A DNA stretch of 30,008 nucleotides from Zancudomyces culisetae (lineage: Eukaryota; Kickxellomycota; Harpellomycetes; Harpellales; Legeriomycetaceae). This document shows, piece by piece, positions 20,201 to 28,807 of the stretch. Under the pieces are notes generated by a model. That model searched no databases. It was not told the origin of the DNA and was given only the letters and a program-made list of their open reading frames with translations. The translations under genes were made by a program, and so were the position numbers. Numbering within the stretch: position 1 is the stretch's first letter; each line of letters opens with the position of its first letter. The stretch spans positions 1-30,008 of the forward strand of contig LSSK01000444.1 in NCBI GenBank assembly GCA_001969505.1, read 5' to 3'.

Positions 20201-22438
20201 CAGTTGCGGGTGTTGGACAGCCACTCGTTTATTGCACGGGTATACCAAATGGTGTATCTGCCAGCGATAAGTGAGCCACATATGATTGATTATTCGATCC
20301 AGCTTACTCCGCTGGCCAAAAAGAATCTGGCCTTGCTTAGTTCTTTGTTTTCATTGACTGCTGCGTATGTTCCAGACGAACCCAATGCATTTGCTAGACA
20401 CAATATCTTTTTGCAACCTCTGAATGGATATATTGAATATTCAAACAAGACCATGCTTGATTTTATTGATGAGTTGTTGACTCCAATTACTGGTAAGATT
20501 CAAATTCAAAATCAAATTCAAAAGGAAAAGGAAAAAGAGAATGGAAAGGATAATGAAAATGAAAATGAAAAAGTGGATGAAGATCAAAGTGATAATGAAA
20601 GTAAAAAACTTTTAGACTCATGTTATGGCTTTGATCAGTATTCTGATACTTGTAATTTGCATAATCCAACCTGTTATCTATCATTTGATCAGCTAAACCA
20701 ACTAACCACCACACTACTCTCCAACAAGTCCATCTTATTATCCAAAACAAATGATGATATCAGTTCATTTGGTGCTTTGGTTAACGATCTTGCACTTTTA
20801 AGTTTTGATCCATCTAATAGACCTGCTATTAATTGTCTTTACGCTCTAAACCTAACTGACCCCATGTTATTCAATCATATACAATCTACTAATGATTCTT
20901 CTTTCTTGTCCCAAAATAACATTAACAACAGTAATTTTAGTATTAATAACAACAAAAACAACAGCAACAATAGCAATAACAACAATAACAATGCTCTATT
21001 CCTTGCTATCAAACAAATTTGGTTGTTGGTTTTACAAATTCAATCTGGAAATTCCTTGCTAGAAATCCTCAAAACTCCTGTTTTACCTGCAGACGAACTT
21101 GCTTATTCAGCTCTAATAAAGAACGAATACGCAAAGTTCCAATCGCGTGACCGTTCCCATCTTTTACAAAAACTGAGATCAATGAACTATGTTCAACTTA
21201 GGCAGTACCTGACTACACTAATGGATAGATTTGAACTACCATCAACAACAACATCGACAACAACAACAACAACAACAACAACAACAGATAGTGACAAGTA
21301 TGCTTATGTCTTGGCTAGTTTGGTCAAGGATTTAAAAGTTAAAGTAAACAAACGAATAAACACTCGCACTGAATTAAGGCAGATTCGGTTTACATTGATG
21401 AAGTTGGTTGAAAAGGAAAAGTATTTGGCTGCTCAACTAGAATTCTATCATCAATACCTCAACAATTGTATCTCAAACCATGTCCCAACTTCTACTCCAA
21501 CTTCATTTTTGTCTTCAAATAAGAAAATTCTTTCCAAAATATCTGGATTATTTGGAAAACACAAATCCATGTCTAAATCCAAATCTAAATCAAAATCTAC
21601 TATTGTCAACAATACTTCTTTATTATCTATTGGTAATAATACCGACATGAATAATAATCTTCCTACTAATCCTCAATTTCTTTCCGACAAAAAGTTTTCT
21701 TTAAAATCAATCTTTGACTTTTCATTTGCTACTCTTAACAACAACAACAACCCAAACAACAACCATTATTCTTCTTCTATTGCTTCAATCTCTCCAATGC
21801 CTTCCAACACAAACATGAACAACAATTTTCTTTTCAATAATAATGGAAACCCCAATAATATTAATAATAATAACTCGATATTTGGTAATTCCAATCTTGG
21901 ACTCGGTCTTGGGCTGGGTCTTGGAAATAATAGATTTAAAAGCAGTAGAGCTTATCATCGATACAATGCCGAAAAACTCTATCTCAAGGGAATCTTGGTC
22001 TCCATGGAAGGCTACTCTTCTCCCCGTCAATACGATAAAGCCATCTTTTCTTTTTATGTGGATTATTCCTCATCTCTCAATAATAATAATAATAATAATA
22101 ACAGTCTTGTCAGTGTCAATAATGCCAGTAATTCGACTGTAGTTGGTTCAACAAACACCAATTCTAACGCCAATATAAATAACAGCAATATCATCAACAA
22201 CAACAACAGTATTAATAACAATAATAGTAATAATAATGGTATTAGTGGTAATTCAAGTACAATTTTCATGGAATACAAGGCGTTGGGTTCTCCAACTCCT
22301 CTCCATGACTCTATAACGCTACACGAACTTTTGAAATTACAATACGATAATGTACCAACGCTTCAATTCTTTAATAACGCTGCTGTTTTTAACCTAAATT
22401 TATTTGTTTTGTTTATCAACAAGAAGTTTTTCATTTAA
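17300..22438 (+). CDS. IQGAP-family cytokinesis scaffold (CH, IQ repeats, RasGAP-like, RasGAP C-terminal)
   Basis: One uninterrupted frame of 1712 residues, in the size range of IQGAP/Rng2/Iqg1. These scaffolds bind actin, calmodulin-type light chains and Cdc42/Rho GTPases and build the contractile ring. Order seen: an actin-binding calponin-homology domain (about 47-222, split by a 50-residue Arg/Ser/Asn insertion); long charged coiled coil; one isolated IQ-like motif near 396 (VIQQYGRRAIAIREY) and four clustered near 559-665 (KIQGHCRGYLGRKIY and similar); a RasGAP-like domain about 785-1065 with REEYLMIKLIEQVM, FGVKYIINQLR and a degenerate FLR-type segment (YQMVYLPAISEP), matching the catalytically inactive GAP fold of IQGAPs; poly-Asn (about 1209-1236) and poly-Thr (about 1316-1330) insertions; and a RasGAP C-terminal domain from about 1340 (RINTRTELRQIRF) to the end. 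No intron is seen. The start ATG precedes the CH domain by 46 residues. Confidence 0.93.
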   Translation: MVRVLERGEVKKFTSNNSIEETEDVVGMKGRHRLKREELGNENMRTGKWCEIKRQYLLAYEYLCHVAEAKHWMEECIGRELEEISELEESLRDGIALAELARTFCPEVVGKIYRGRKISETKKRRKSRSRSRSIGESGNNSNGTGNGNSNSNKNWRSGVRRRSKKRMNYRYTDNINYFLKAIKKVGLPKEYYFEMTDLYSGKNVPKVIYCVHALCHLLANKGIMSIGMKDLVGKLEFSEKELEQTKDKLDTLEEMERKENRKHDFGGKEKNGGMGIVAMAKAKAREKEREKEKMREMERKKKEKEEKEEEEEAMALALALDGNSTIGSNSSSADTIKDILLEDSKGEKEMMIEEENKKERIIRQLQQKVREYMAKKELFEKKQAKYYRRIVASTRVIQQYGRRAIAIREYKALIKAKRELERELEQEREMERQMERMRTKKELVKVEVNEEEGEEEEDEEEEKKRIRIEKEKEMEKEKERERERELMMQRKLEQEREEIEKRQKEKERLREKLRAKEIESSQKLVYMGKKREKYQTEGEGEEEEENEELERERLEEMMRKIQGHCRGYLGRKIYGEMKRWTNKVKEIQGYCRGVLVREEYKEKMEDWHYIQDKIRNVQGLVRGYLVRINIRVIEKEKKEEDYQRNIKVIIQMQRMYRTKLAKKAYRILTIEDVENSGNVPKLMKTCAPLFDDTYNELEQQKELEEYRQKVVSKISENQVMEGEIKDLDMKIALLVRNKISIEELVKKKMYRRRQDEMLAVSALEKSRMSANDKQMVDKFQKIVYVLQTQPQYLSRLLISGKVDATQAYAIYGQCQNRREEYLMIKLIEQVMKDVKENSITCVDEGMEKVIGELVTMFMRQENQTRYLRQAVVSSVKKVVLGNTELDLEIDPLVIHRTLIRKYESLTQTKSSKSYLNNESREEALNDPETRAAYVGNLRQLRMAMQEVLTGIVKSIEYMPFGVKYIINQLRVLDSHSFIARVYQMVYLPAISEPHMIDYSIQLTPLAKKNLALLSSLFSLTAAYVPDEPNAFARHNIFLQPLNGYIEYSNKTMLDFIDELLTPITGKIQIQNQIQKEKEKENGKDNENENEKVDEDQSDNESKKLLDSCYGFDQYSDTCNLHNPTCYLSFDQLNQLTTTLLSNKSILLSKTNDDISSFGALVNDLALLSFDPSNRPAINCLYALNLTDPMLFNHIQSTNDSSFLSQNNINNSNFSINNNKNNSNNSNNNNNNALFLAIKQIWLLVLQIQSGNSLLEILKTPVLPADELAYSALIKNEYAKFQSRDRSHLLQKLRSMNYVQLRQYLTTLMDRFELPSTTTSTTTTTTTTTTDSDKYAYVLASLVKDLKVKVNKRINTRTELRQIRFTLMKLVEKEKYLAAQLEFYHQYLNNCISNHVPTSTPTSFLSSNKKILSKISGLFGKHKSMSKSKSKSKSTIVNNTSLLSIGNNTDMNNNLPTNPQFLSDKKFSLKSIFDFSFATLNNNNNPNNNHYSSSIASISPMPSNTNMNNNFLFNNNGNPNNINNNNSIFGNSNLGLGLGLGLGNNRFKSSRAYHRYNAEKLYLKGILVSMEGYSSPRQYDKAIFSFYVDYSSSLNNNNNNNNSLVSVNNASNSTVVGSTNTNSNANINNSNIINNNNSINNNNSNNNGISGNSSTIFMEYKALGSPTPLHDSITLHELLKLQYDNVPTLQFFNNAAVFNLNLFVLFINKKFFI

Positions 22439-22768
22439 TTTATCCAATTGTTTTATTAACGCATCATTTATTATTTATATATATATTTTTTCTATTTCTG
22501 TTTCTATTTATTATCTGTATCATCAAGGTATACAATTACAAAAATAGTTTAATCAATCTTTTTATTTTGATTGGATGAATAAAAAAAATATTTAGATCTT
22601 TTTCACTTTACTTCCTACCACCTATAACGTTTATTTTTTTTTAATCGGATTATTATTATTATAATCTGATTTTAAGTTATCTTGACTTTTAAAAGACCTA
22701 TTTATTAACAAAACATAAATATAAAAAAAAGAAAAGAAAAGAAAAGAAAAGAAAAGAAATATAGAAAA
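22439..22768. promoter_or_regulatory. Spacer between IQGAP and ribosome recycling factor genes
   Basis: 330 nt containing the IQGAP 3' flank (T-rich, with possible AATAAA-type signals near 22577) and the promoter of the next gene on the same strand. It ends in an AAAAG microsatellite listed separately. A near-dyad AATCGGATTATTATTATTATAATCTG-like stretch sits near 22643-22670. No specific factor site is recognised. Confidence 0.4.
22731..22759. repeat. GAAAA microsatellite in the 5' leader of the RRF gene
   Basis: Five perfect GAAAA units plus a partial one end 9 nt before the start codon, so they would be transcribed as leader. A purine leader this close to the start is tolerated and may be a translation-friendly unstructured region. 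Confidence 0.8.
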
Positions 22769-23921
22769 ATGATTTCAAAAAGACTTTTAAATTCGGCAAT
22801 AACAATCTTACCAATCACAAAAACTACTACAACTACTGCAATTCGATCTCAAAGTACAAGTCTTGGGCTTAGCTCCAATTTACATGCCAATACACAATCG
22901 ACTGCCAGATCCTTCAGTACTTGCAAGACAGTCTTGTTTGGCACGTCGGTAACTCTATACAAGAAAAAAGGAAAAAGCAGTGGCAGTGGCAGTGCTAGTG
23001 GTGGTGGTAGTAGTGGTAGTGGCAGCAACAGTGGTAATAATAAGGGTAATTCACCCATGTTAACTGAGGATGTTGATTTGGTTGATTTACCAGCATATTC
23101 ACAAAAGCTATCTAATTGTGTAAAGTATTTGGAATCAGAGTATTCAAAGCTACAAGTTGGGAAACCCAATCCTGCATTGTTGAAGGATATTGTGATATCC
23201 AGCCACAAACAATCTGGACGGCCGGGTGGTAAATTGTCAAACCTGGCGAATATTTCAATCAAGGATGGCAAAAACCTGTTGGTGATTCCTACCAATCTTG
23301 TGGATTACACAATGCGTGATTATGATACTGCGATACGCACGAGTAATGTGGTTGTTGGATTGAACCCAATAACTAATGCCGAAGCTAATACCATTGTAGT
23401 ACCTATACCAAAGTAAGCCTTCTCTCCCTCTCCCTCTTTCTGTTTGTGTTTTGTATTTTATTTTATTGCTTGTCTAGTGCAATGTAAATGCAATATAAAT
23501 ATTGATAAATAGACCTAGTAAAGAGACACGAGTAAACTTGACCAAACAAGTCAATAATCTAGCCGAAGCTCAAAAAGTTGTACTTCGAAAACATAGACAA
23601 GAATGCCAAAAACTGTTGAAAACCAATTCTGCCAAATATAGTGGAGTTTCCAAGGATGATACAAAGTACTGGCAAGATGAGGCAAGTTTTTTTATTTATT
23701 TATTTTTTCATTGTTTTTTATAAAGTAACTGCAACTGCAACTGCAACTGCAACTGTAGCTGTAATTGTAACTGTACATTTTCCTTCTCCTATTCTTTTCC
23801 CATTTAATGTTATTATAAATATGTTAATGTATGTTTGTAGATCGAAAATGCTACAAAAAAGTATATCGATATGATTACAAACCTATCCAATAGTAAAATT
23901 AAAGATATTGGCCAGGCATAA
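22769..23921 (+). CDS. RRF1: Mitochondrial ribosome recycling factor
   Basis: Exons 22769-23412, 23513-23681 and 23841-23921 join to 297 residues. RRF splits mitochondrial ribosomes after termination together with EF-G2. The N-terminal 60 residues are rich in Ser, Thr, Arg and Lys and lack acids, typical of a mitochondrial presequence. A Gly/Ser-rich stretch (about 72-95) follows, then the RRF fold: a first helix with YLESEYSKLQVGKPNPALL, a LSNLANISIKDGKNLLV strand set, the VGLNPITN...IVVPIPKPSKETR segment equivalent to bacterial Gly-Leu-Asn-Pro...Leu-Pro-Pro-Leu-Thr-Glu-Glu-Arg, and two long C-terminal helices (VNNLAEAQKVVLRKHRQE, then YWQDEIENATKKYIDMI). Intron 1 is GTAAGC...TAG; intron 2 is GCAAGT...TAG. 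Both splices are needed to recover the C-terminal helices; reading through exon 1 alone stops early. Confidence 0.93.
23682..23840 (+). other. GC-AG intron 2 of the RRF gene
   Basis: The exon ends GATGAG and the intron begins GCAAGT, ending TTTGTAG at 23840. Splicing joins YWQDE to IENATKKYI in phase 0, exactly the continuous last helix of RRF. The intron contains a tandem AACTGC hexamer array (about 23728-23755). Confidence 0.85.
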
Positions 23922-25042
23922 TATAAATACAACTAGATTAGTTTAAAAATATCTCCTCTCTTTTCCTTTTCCTTTTTTTCCTTTACCCTTAATTTATTTA
24001 TAAGTATATAATTACAATTTAACTTTATTAAATATGAATCTTTTGCTCTTTATAGTACCAAAATAAAAATCAAACACAAGATAATCTAATATAATAATTT
24101 AATTGATTCTATAATTACTGGTGTGTGGAGGAGGAAGGGGGAGGGAGTTTTCTTTTTCTTTATTTTTTCTTTTTCTGAATATAGTTTGTGTGTAAAAATG
24201 GTACTATCACAGACACATAGAAAAAGAAAAAAAAAAAAGAAAAATAGAGCTAAAAAAAACTAATACAGATTAGCAGTAATAGCAATTTTTTATTTTATTT
24301 TATTTTACTTTACTTTTACAACTCCAAAAAATAAAAATAAAAAATAAAAATAAAGAGTTAAATAGGGTATCGGAAAAAAGGAGGGATACATTATATTACA
24401 TACAATTGCGCTATTTGGTCAATTTAGAATAGTTTTTGTACCTATATTACAAGGCAATACTTTGTTTTAATTCATTTTTGTTGGATAAAAAACTATAATT
24501 TTTTTTACTACATTTTACTACATTTTACTACAAAAATAAAACAAAAAAGACTTTATATTATTTTACTTTTTATTTGACAAGAAGGGGGGAGGAGAGTGTT
24601 CCTTTAAAACTAGACATGATTTAACTTGAAGAATACCAACATCATTTGCAATTTATACTATACTCGAATATTAATTAATATACGTATATATATATTATAT
24701 ATGTATACATTTATAAACCTGAAAATATAAAGTCAAGGTATATTATCAGAAAAAAAGAAAAGTAGGTGGGGGGAGGAGAAAAAACGGTCTCAAATGGGTT
24801 GAATAGATTGTATTTAAATAACAAGTTAGGGAAAGCAAGAAAGAAAGAAAGAAAGAAAGAAATCCAACAAAAATCATTTATTCACACACACACACACACT
24901 TGTCTCTTTTGAAAGTTTTACCATCATTATTTATCCTACAGCACATGAGGAAATTAAAAAAACGCTAATAGAGAAGAATTTTAAAAAAAAATAAGGAAAG
25001 AGTGAATACAAGAGGAAAAAGGGAAAAGGGAAATATTGAAAA
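23922..25042. other. 1.1 kb intergenic region rich in simple repeats
   Basis: No gene is seen. It holds, in order: a purine tract near 24124-24147 (GGAGGAGGAAGGGGGAGGG), TTTTA repeats near 24291-24310, three copies of an ACTACATTTT unit near 24509-24532, G-rich tracts near 24582 and 24766, an alternating AT dyad near 24678-24710, GAAA repeats near 24837-24862 and a CA run near 24884-24899. The final part should be the promoter and leader of the next gene. Confidence 0.5.
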
Positions 25043-26480
25043 ATGGATTTTTCAAAAAATAAATTCGAGGTAAAGGAAGGATTGGTAAGAGATGAAATTC
25101 AACAACAAGGGCGGATATTGGAGGCGGCCAAGGCATTCCGTTTACATTTTGGCTTGGAACCGGTCGAAAAAACAGAGTATGGGTACACATTTACCAATGT
25201 GTATTTTAGAAATAAAGCCCTAAAGTTACAACAACAAAAACAGCAGGAAAAAGAAAAGGAAAAAGAAAAAGAAAAAGAAAAAGAAAAAGAAAAAGAAAAA
25301 GAAAAGGGAAGAGTAAAAATAAAAGAAAAAGAAAAAGATGTAGAGAAAGGAAAAAATGAATTACAAAAGGAAATTAAAGAGCCAGTGGCAAATTCAACTT
25401 TAAACACAAGCGTACTGGGTTCAAATGTTCCGAGCAATACCAACACCAACTCCAAAGCAACAAGTAATTCCAACAAACCACAGTACACATTAAATGTCAA
25501 AAAAAACAATGAATTTGCTACCAAGACTACAAATGGCAAGATTCAAGCAGAAAAGACAAATGAAAAGACTATGGATGTAAAGGAAAAGAGTGGCATGATG
25601 GCGGGTGGGAATCTCAAAAATACACCTTATACCAACAGTACTGTCAGCACTGTCAAAGAAATGGCTAGTAGGTCGCAAAATGTCGAAGAGATAAATGTTA
25701 TTGGAAACGAAGTAACACCTCAACGTAATAAAGACTCTACACCCAATATGACAAAATGCGCTCCAAAGGACCAAATGGATGGCAAAACCAATAATGGTGC
25801 AAGTGATAAAGCGATGTTTGGAGTTGGGGTTGGGGTTGGGGTTGGGGTGTTTGGAATCCACAAGGCAGACGAGATTACTAGAGTATTAAATGATATGCTA
25901 CAACCACTACCAAGCAAGCTGGATAGACTGAAAACAAGTGTTAGAACCGTTATTACTAATAAGGATGAGAATACAAATCGTACCAGTAAAAGTACGGTTG
26001 TCAAAGAACCAACCTCAACACGTGTAGCTGTTACAAGTACTATTGCTAGTAGTAGTATTAGTAATAGCAATATTAATAGCAGTTTAAATTCTGGAATGTC
26101 GGGACGCGATGTTATTGGTGGGAAATATAAACAGAATAGCAACAACAACAACAACAGCAATAGCAATAGCAATAGCAATAGTAATGATAATAATAATAAT
26201 AGCAATAATAATAATAATAATGGTAGTGTTAGTGTTAGTGTTAGTGGTAATAGTAATAGTAATAGTAATAGTAATAATATTGAGGAAAAAGAGGGTGGTA
26301 ATAAGGGTGTAATCAAAATTGAACTTGATCGCGATCTTGTTCAAATGGTCAGGGAGATGATAAAATCACAAAAAAATGGTGAACAGGTGATAGGAAAAGC
26401 ACCGAAACGTAAAACGGTAGAGAAGCAAAATAAAAGTGAACCTCTTAAAAAGGTAAGGTCGGATAGTAGTCAAGAACAGC

Positions 26481-26520
<40 letters not shown>

Positions 26521-27601
26521 GCAGCAACAGCAACAGCAACCAATAGTGAAAAAACTGGTACAACGACAGATAAATTTTCCCAAAGAAACAGTTGATAAGT
26601 ACCGACATCGATTCAATCAGTTCAATTCGTTGGCTAGGCGATACAAACACCTTGCAGATAAACTAGGTAGTGGTGGCAACAGTAGTAGGGATAGTGGGTT
26701 GGCGACAATGGTGTGTTATTCAGAAGCGCTTATTTGCTTTGTAGAAGGGTTTCATTACGGGTCAGCGGTGTCTGAAGATGGGTTTTCGGTGATTGATAAT
26801 TGGATGAGTCTAAATGAGTTGGGCAAATATGTATTTAGAAGCTGTATGTCGACACAAGCCAAAAAGAAAAAAATGAATTACGAGTTGTTGGCGGGTATTG
26901 CGGCGTTGTTACTTGCAACAGTTAACCATCAATGCGTTGAACTTTGCAATTCATTGTGTAACGAGTACTTGTTACGACAGCAAAGACATACAAAAGCTAC
27001 AGCAACAGCTACAGCAAAATTATCACCATCTCCTTCTTCATATTACTCTTCTCCTTCTCATGATTCTAATGGTACTGGTAATAATAATAATAATAATAAT
27101 AATGGTAGTAGTAGTGATGGTATTCTTATGCGATTGGTTTCACAAGCCACACAGAGTACTTTTTATTGCAACCACTGGTACTCTGAACTCAACGCACTGA
27201 ACTGTTTTTCACCACACCATCTCATGAAAACATTGCCTGAACTGTGGAACCGATGTACGCTCTCCACGCCAGCGACATCCATGTCGTCCTCCTCATCTTT
27301 ATCATCTATAATATCCACACCCAATAGTAATAGCAGTAGCAATAACAACAATAATATTAATACAAATACGAATAATAATAATAACGACAACATTCGTCAG
27401 AAATATATTGTGCGAGATACATATGAAGTGTATGATAACGAATCACACCGCCAAAACACATTGCCTTACCTTCCGCTCTTGTATCCAATTTCTCCATTAT
27501 CGGATGTATTTGAAGTTTCGGCATTCTGTCGACAGGCTCTTCGAGAATTTGTAAGAACCAAGCATGTTACAAGCTTTCAGCATCTTGAGCTTCCATCTTG
27601 A
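25043..27601 (+). CDS. AFF/AF4-like super elongation complex scaffold (tentative)
   Basis: Single-exon 852-residue protein. Most is low complexity: a Lys/Glu repeat (about 66-95), Ser/Asn/Thr regions, poly-Asn (about 370-400) and a poly-Gln tract (about 479-500). Two ordered parts stand out. At 276-299, VLNDMLQPLPSKLDRLKT fits the pattern of the AFF segment that binds the ELL elongation factor (hydrophobic-Leu-x-acidic-Met, Pro-rich, Leu, Ile/Leu, Thr). At about 510-852, FNSLARRYKHLADKL, then a Tyr-x2-Ala-Leu-x-Phe-x-Glu helix (CYSEALICFVEG), a long Tyr/Leu/Ala helix, YCNHWYSELNAL and a last helix with ALREFVRTKH follow the C-terminal homology (dimerisation) domain of AFF1-4, with Asn/Ser insertions between helices. 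Fission yeast Ebp1, an ELL partner, is reported to be AFF-like, so a fungal homologue is expected. If right, it is nuclear and promotes Pol II elongation. The identification rests on motif spacing only. Confidence 0.5.
25253..25304 (+). repeat. AAAGAAAAAGAA microsatellite coding (Lys-Glu)n
   Basis: In-frame alternating GAA/AAA-type codons encode a Lys-Glu dipeptide run at about residues 70-90 of the AFF-like protein, a likely single charged helix. Polymorphic length is expected. Confidence 0.8.
25826..25847 (+). repeat. Four GGGG runs spaced by TT inside a coding region
   Basis: Four G4 blocks separated by TT encode a short Gly-Val repeat. This is an ideal intramolecular G-quadruplex sequence on the coding strand and therefore also in the mRNA. 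It lies just before the proposed ELL-binding segment. Confidence 0.85.
26475..26540 (+). repeat. CAA/CAG array coding poly-Gln
   Basis: About 22 Gln codons in a row, CAA at first and mixed CAG/CAA at the end. It separates the disordered part of the AFF-like protein from its C-terminal helical domain. CAA/CAG interruption would slow repeat expansion. Confidence 0.85.
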
Positions 27602-27856
27602 ATGTATATTGTAACTCTTTTTCTTTTTTCTTTTTCGTTTTTGTAAAAGTGGTTTTTAGTAAGATAACGGGTTTGTGGGAGAGAGAGAGAGAGAATAAGA
27701 GAAGATATTTAAAATATTAATAGAGAAAAAGGTTTATAAAGACTTTTTAATAATAGTTTATTAATAGAAAAATCAAAAATTGTAAAATAATAATAAATGA
27801 TTAAATGCGAAAAAAAGTAAAAAGTAAAAAGAAAAAAGAAAAAAGGATATGGCATG

Positions 27857-28807
27857 TTATTTTTTGGGAATAGAAACAACCAAAACCTCAGCTTCAAAAG
27901 TCGCAACAGCTTTTTCTAAAATGCAGTTTGGTGGAATAGGAAATCCGGATCTAAACTGCATGGGAACCACCAAGGTACATTGGCAATGATGTGGTACATT
28001 CTTCCATGATCCACAATGGCTATGGTACTTGGCCTCACCGCGAATACACACATCCTTGCGGCAGATAATGTCAACAATCAGCTTGTTCTTGTCGGCGCCT
28101 GGAACAAAGCAGTGGATTTGGAACATCTTGTCGCTCTGATAGACTTTGAATTCGGGAACCCACTCAGATTCCTCAATTTTGTATGCATCTATTACTTTGT
28201 AACAAGGATAGATTTGCCACGAATCAATTGGTTTGGGCTTTGGTGGAGGTGGTGGTGGTGGTGGCGGTGGAGGAGGAGGAGGAGGAGGGGCTGGTTTACA
28301 GTTGCATTTGTTGTCGTAGTAGTATTTGTGGACCTCTACGACTTTGCAACACAAACTCCCACTACAATGGCAGTGATCGTGATGGTGGTGGTGGTGATCA
28401 TGATCGTGGTGATGGCCATGGTGGTGATGATGGTGTCCTCCACATCCTCCTCCACATCCTGCCTTTCCACATCCACATCCCTTTTTAACCTCTTCCTTCT
28501 TTACCTCTACTGTTTTCTTCTCCTCTACCTTTTTCTTCACATCCACTTCTATCTCCACTTTCTTCCCCACCTCTACTTTCTTTTTCTCTTCTACTTTAAC
28601 ATCAACTTCTACTTTCTTCTTCTCAACCGATCCGCACCCAGCTGTCTCTGTCTTGTTTACTAATGGTCCAAATTGCCATGGAAACTTTGGATGCTTAGTA
28701 CTCCATTTACTAAACGGATCCTTCCCATCTGGATGAAACTTCTTGTCGCTATATATATGCAAGCACTTGTCTGCTGCTTTGAATTCGCTCTCAAAGTTGC
28801 TAAACAT
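27857..28807 (-). CDS. Hsp20/alpha-crystallin-domain protein with Cys/His-rich and polyproline blocks
   Basis: Single-exon 316-residue protein from an ATG. Blocks in order: a 60-residue N-terminal part with aromatic residues (PWQFGPLV); a Lys/Val/Glu repeat (about 61-109) of amphipathic VEV/KKK type; a Cys/Gly block (CGCGKAGCGGGCGG, 111-124); a His block (125-148) with 18 His, several Asp and HCHC; CC and CNC pairs up to 170; a run of 16 Pro (174-189); and an alpha-crystallin-like domain (about 212-316) with the family's hydrophobic-Pro-Gly motif (CFVPGADKNKL), an Ile-Arg-Gly-Glu strand and the terminal Ala-x-Phe-x-x-x-Val-Leu-x-Val-x-x-Pro-Lys, equivalent to Ala-x2-x-x-Gly-Val-Leu-x-Val-x2-Pro-Lys. 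Hsp20 proteins are oligomeric ATP-independent chaperones. The Cys/His blocks strongly suggest binding of Zn, Ni or Cu; that is inference. The usual C-terminal Ile-x-Ile extension is absent. It converges on the AFF-like gene, with 255 nt between. Confidence 0.8.
   Translation of the reverse strand: MFSNFESEFKAADKCLHIYSDKKFHPDGKDPFSKWSTKHPKFPWQFGPLVNKTETAGCGSVEKKKVEVDVKVEEKKKVEVGKKVEIEVDVKKKVEEKKTVEVKKEEVKKGCGCGKAGCGGGCGGHHHHHHGHHHDHDHHHHHHDHCHCSGSLCCKVVEVHKYYYDNKCNCKPAPPPPPPPPPPPPPPPPKPKPIDSWQIYPCYKVIDAYKIEESEWVPEFKVYQSDKMFQIHCFVPGADKNKLIVDIICRKDVCIRGEAKYHSHCGSWKNVPHHCQCTLVVPMQFRSGFPIPPNCILEKAVATFEAEVLVVSIPKK

Noticed and set aside
25826-25847. TTGGGG units as an internal telomere remnant
   Set aside because: In frame, only four units, inside a large coding region; a Gly-Val codon repeat explains it.
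25720-26316. 198-codon antisense frame of nearly pure Leu
   Set aside because: It is the complement of Asn/Ser codon repeats in the AFF-like gene.
28016-28663. 215-codon antisense frame over the Hsp20 gene
   Set aside because: A mirror of the His, Pro and Cys/Gly codon runs; no independent domain.
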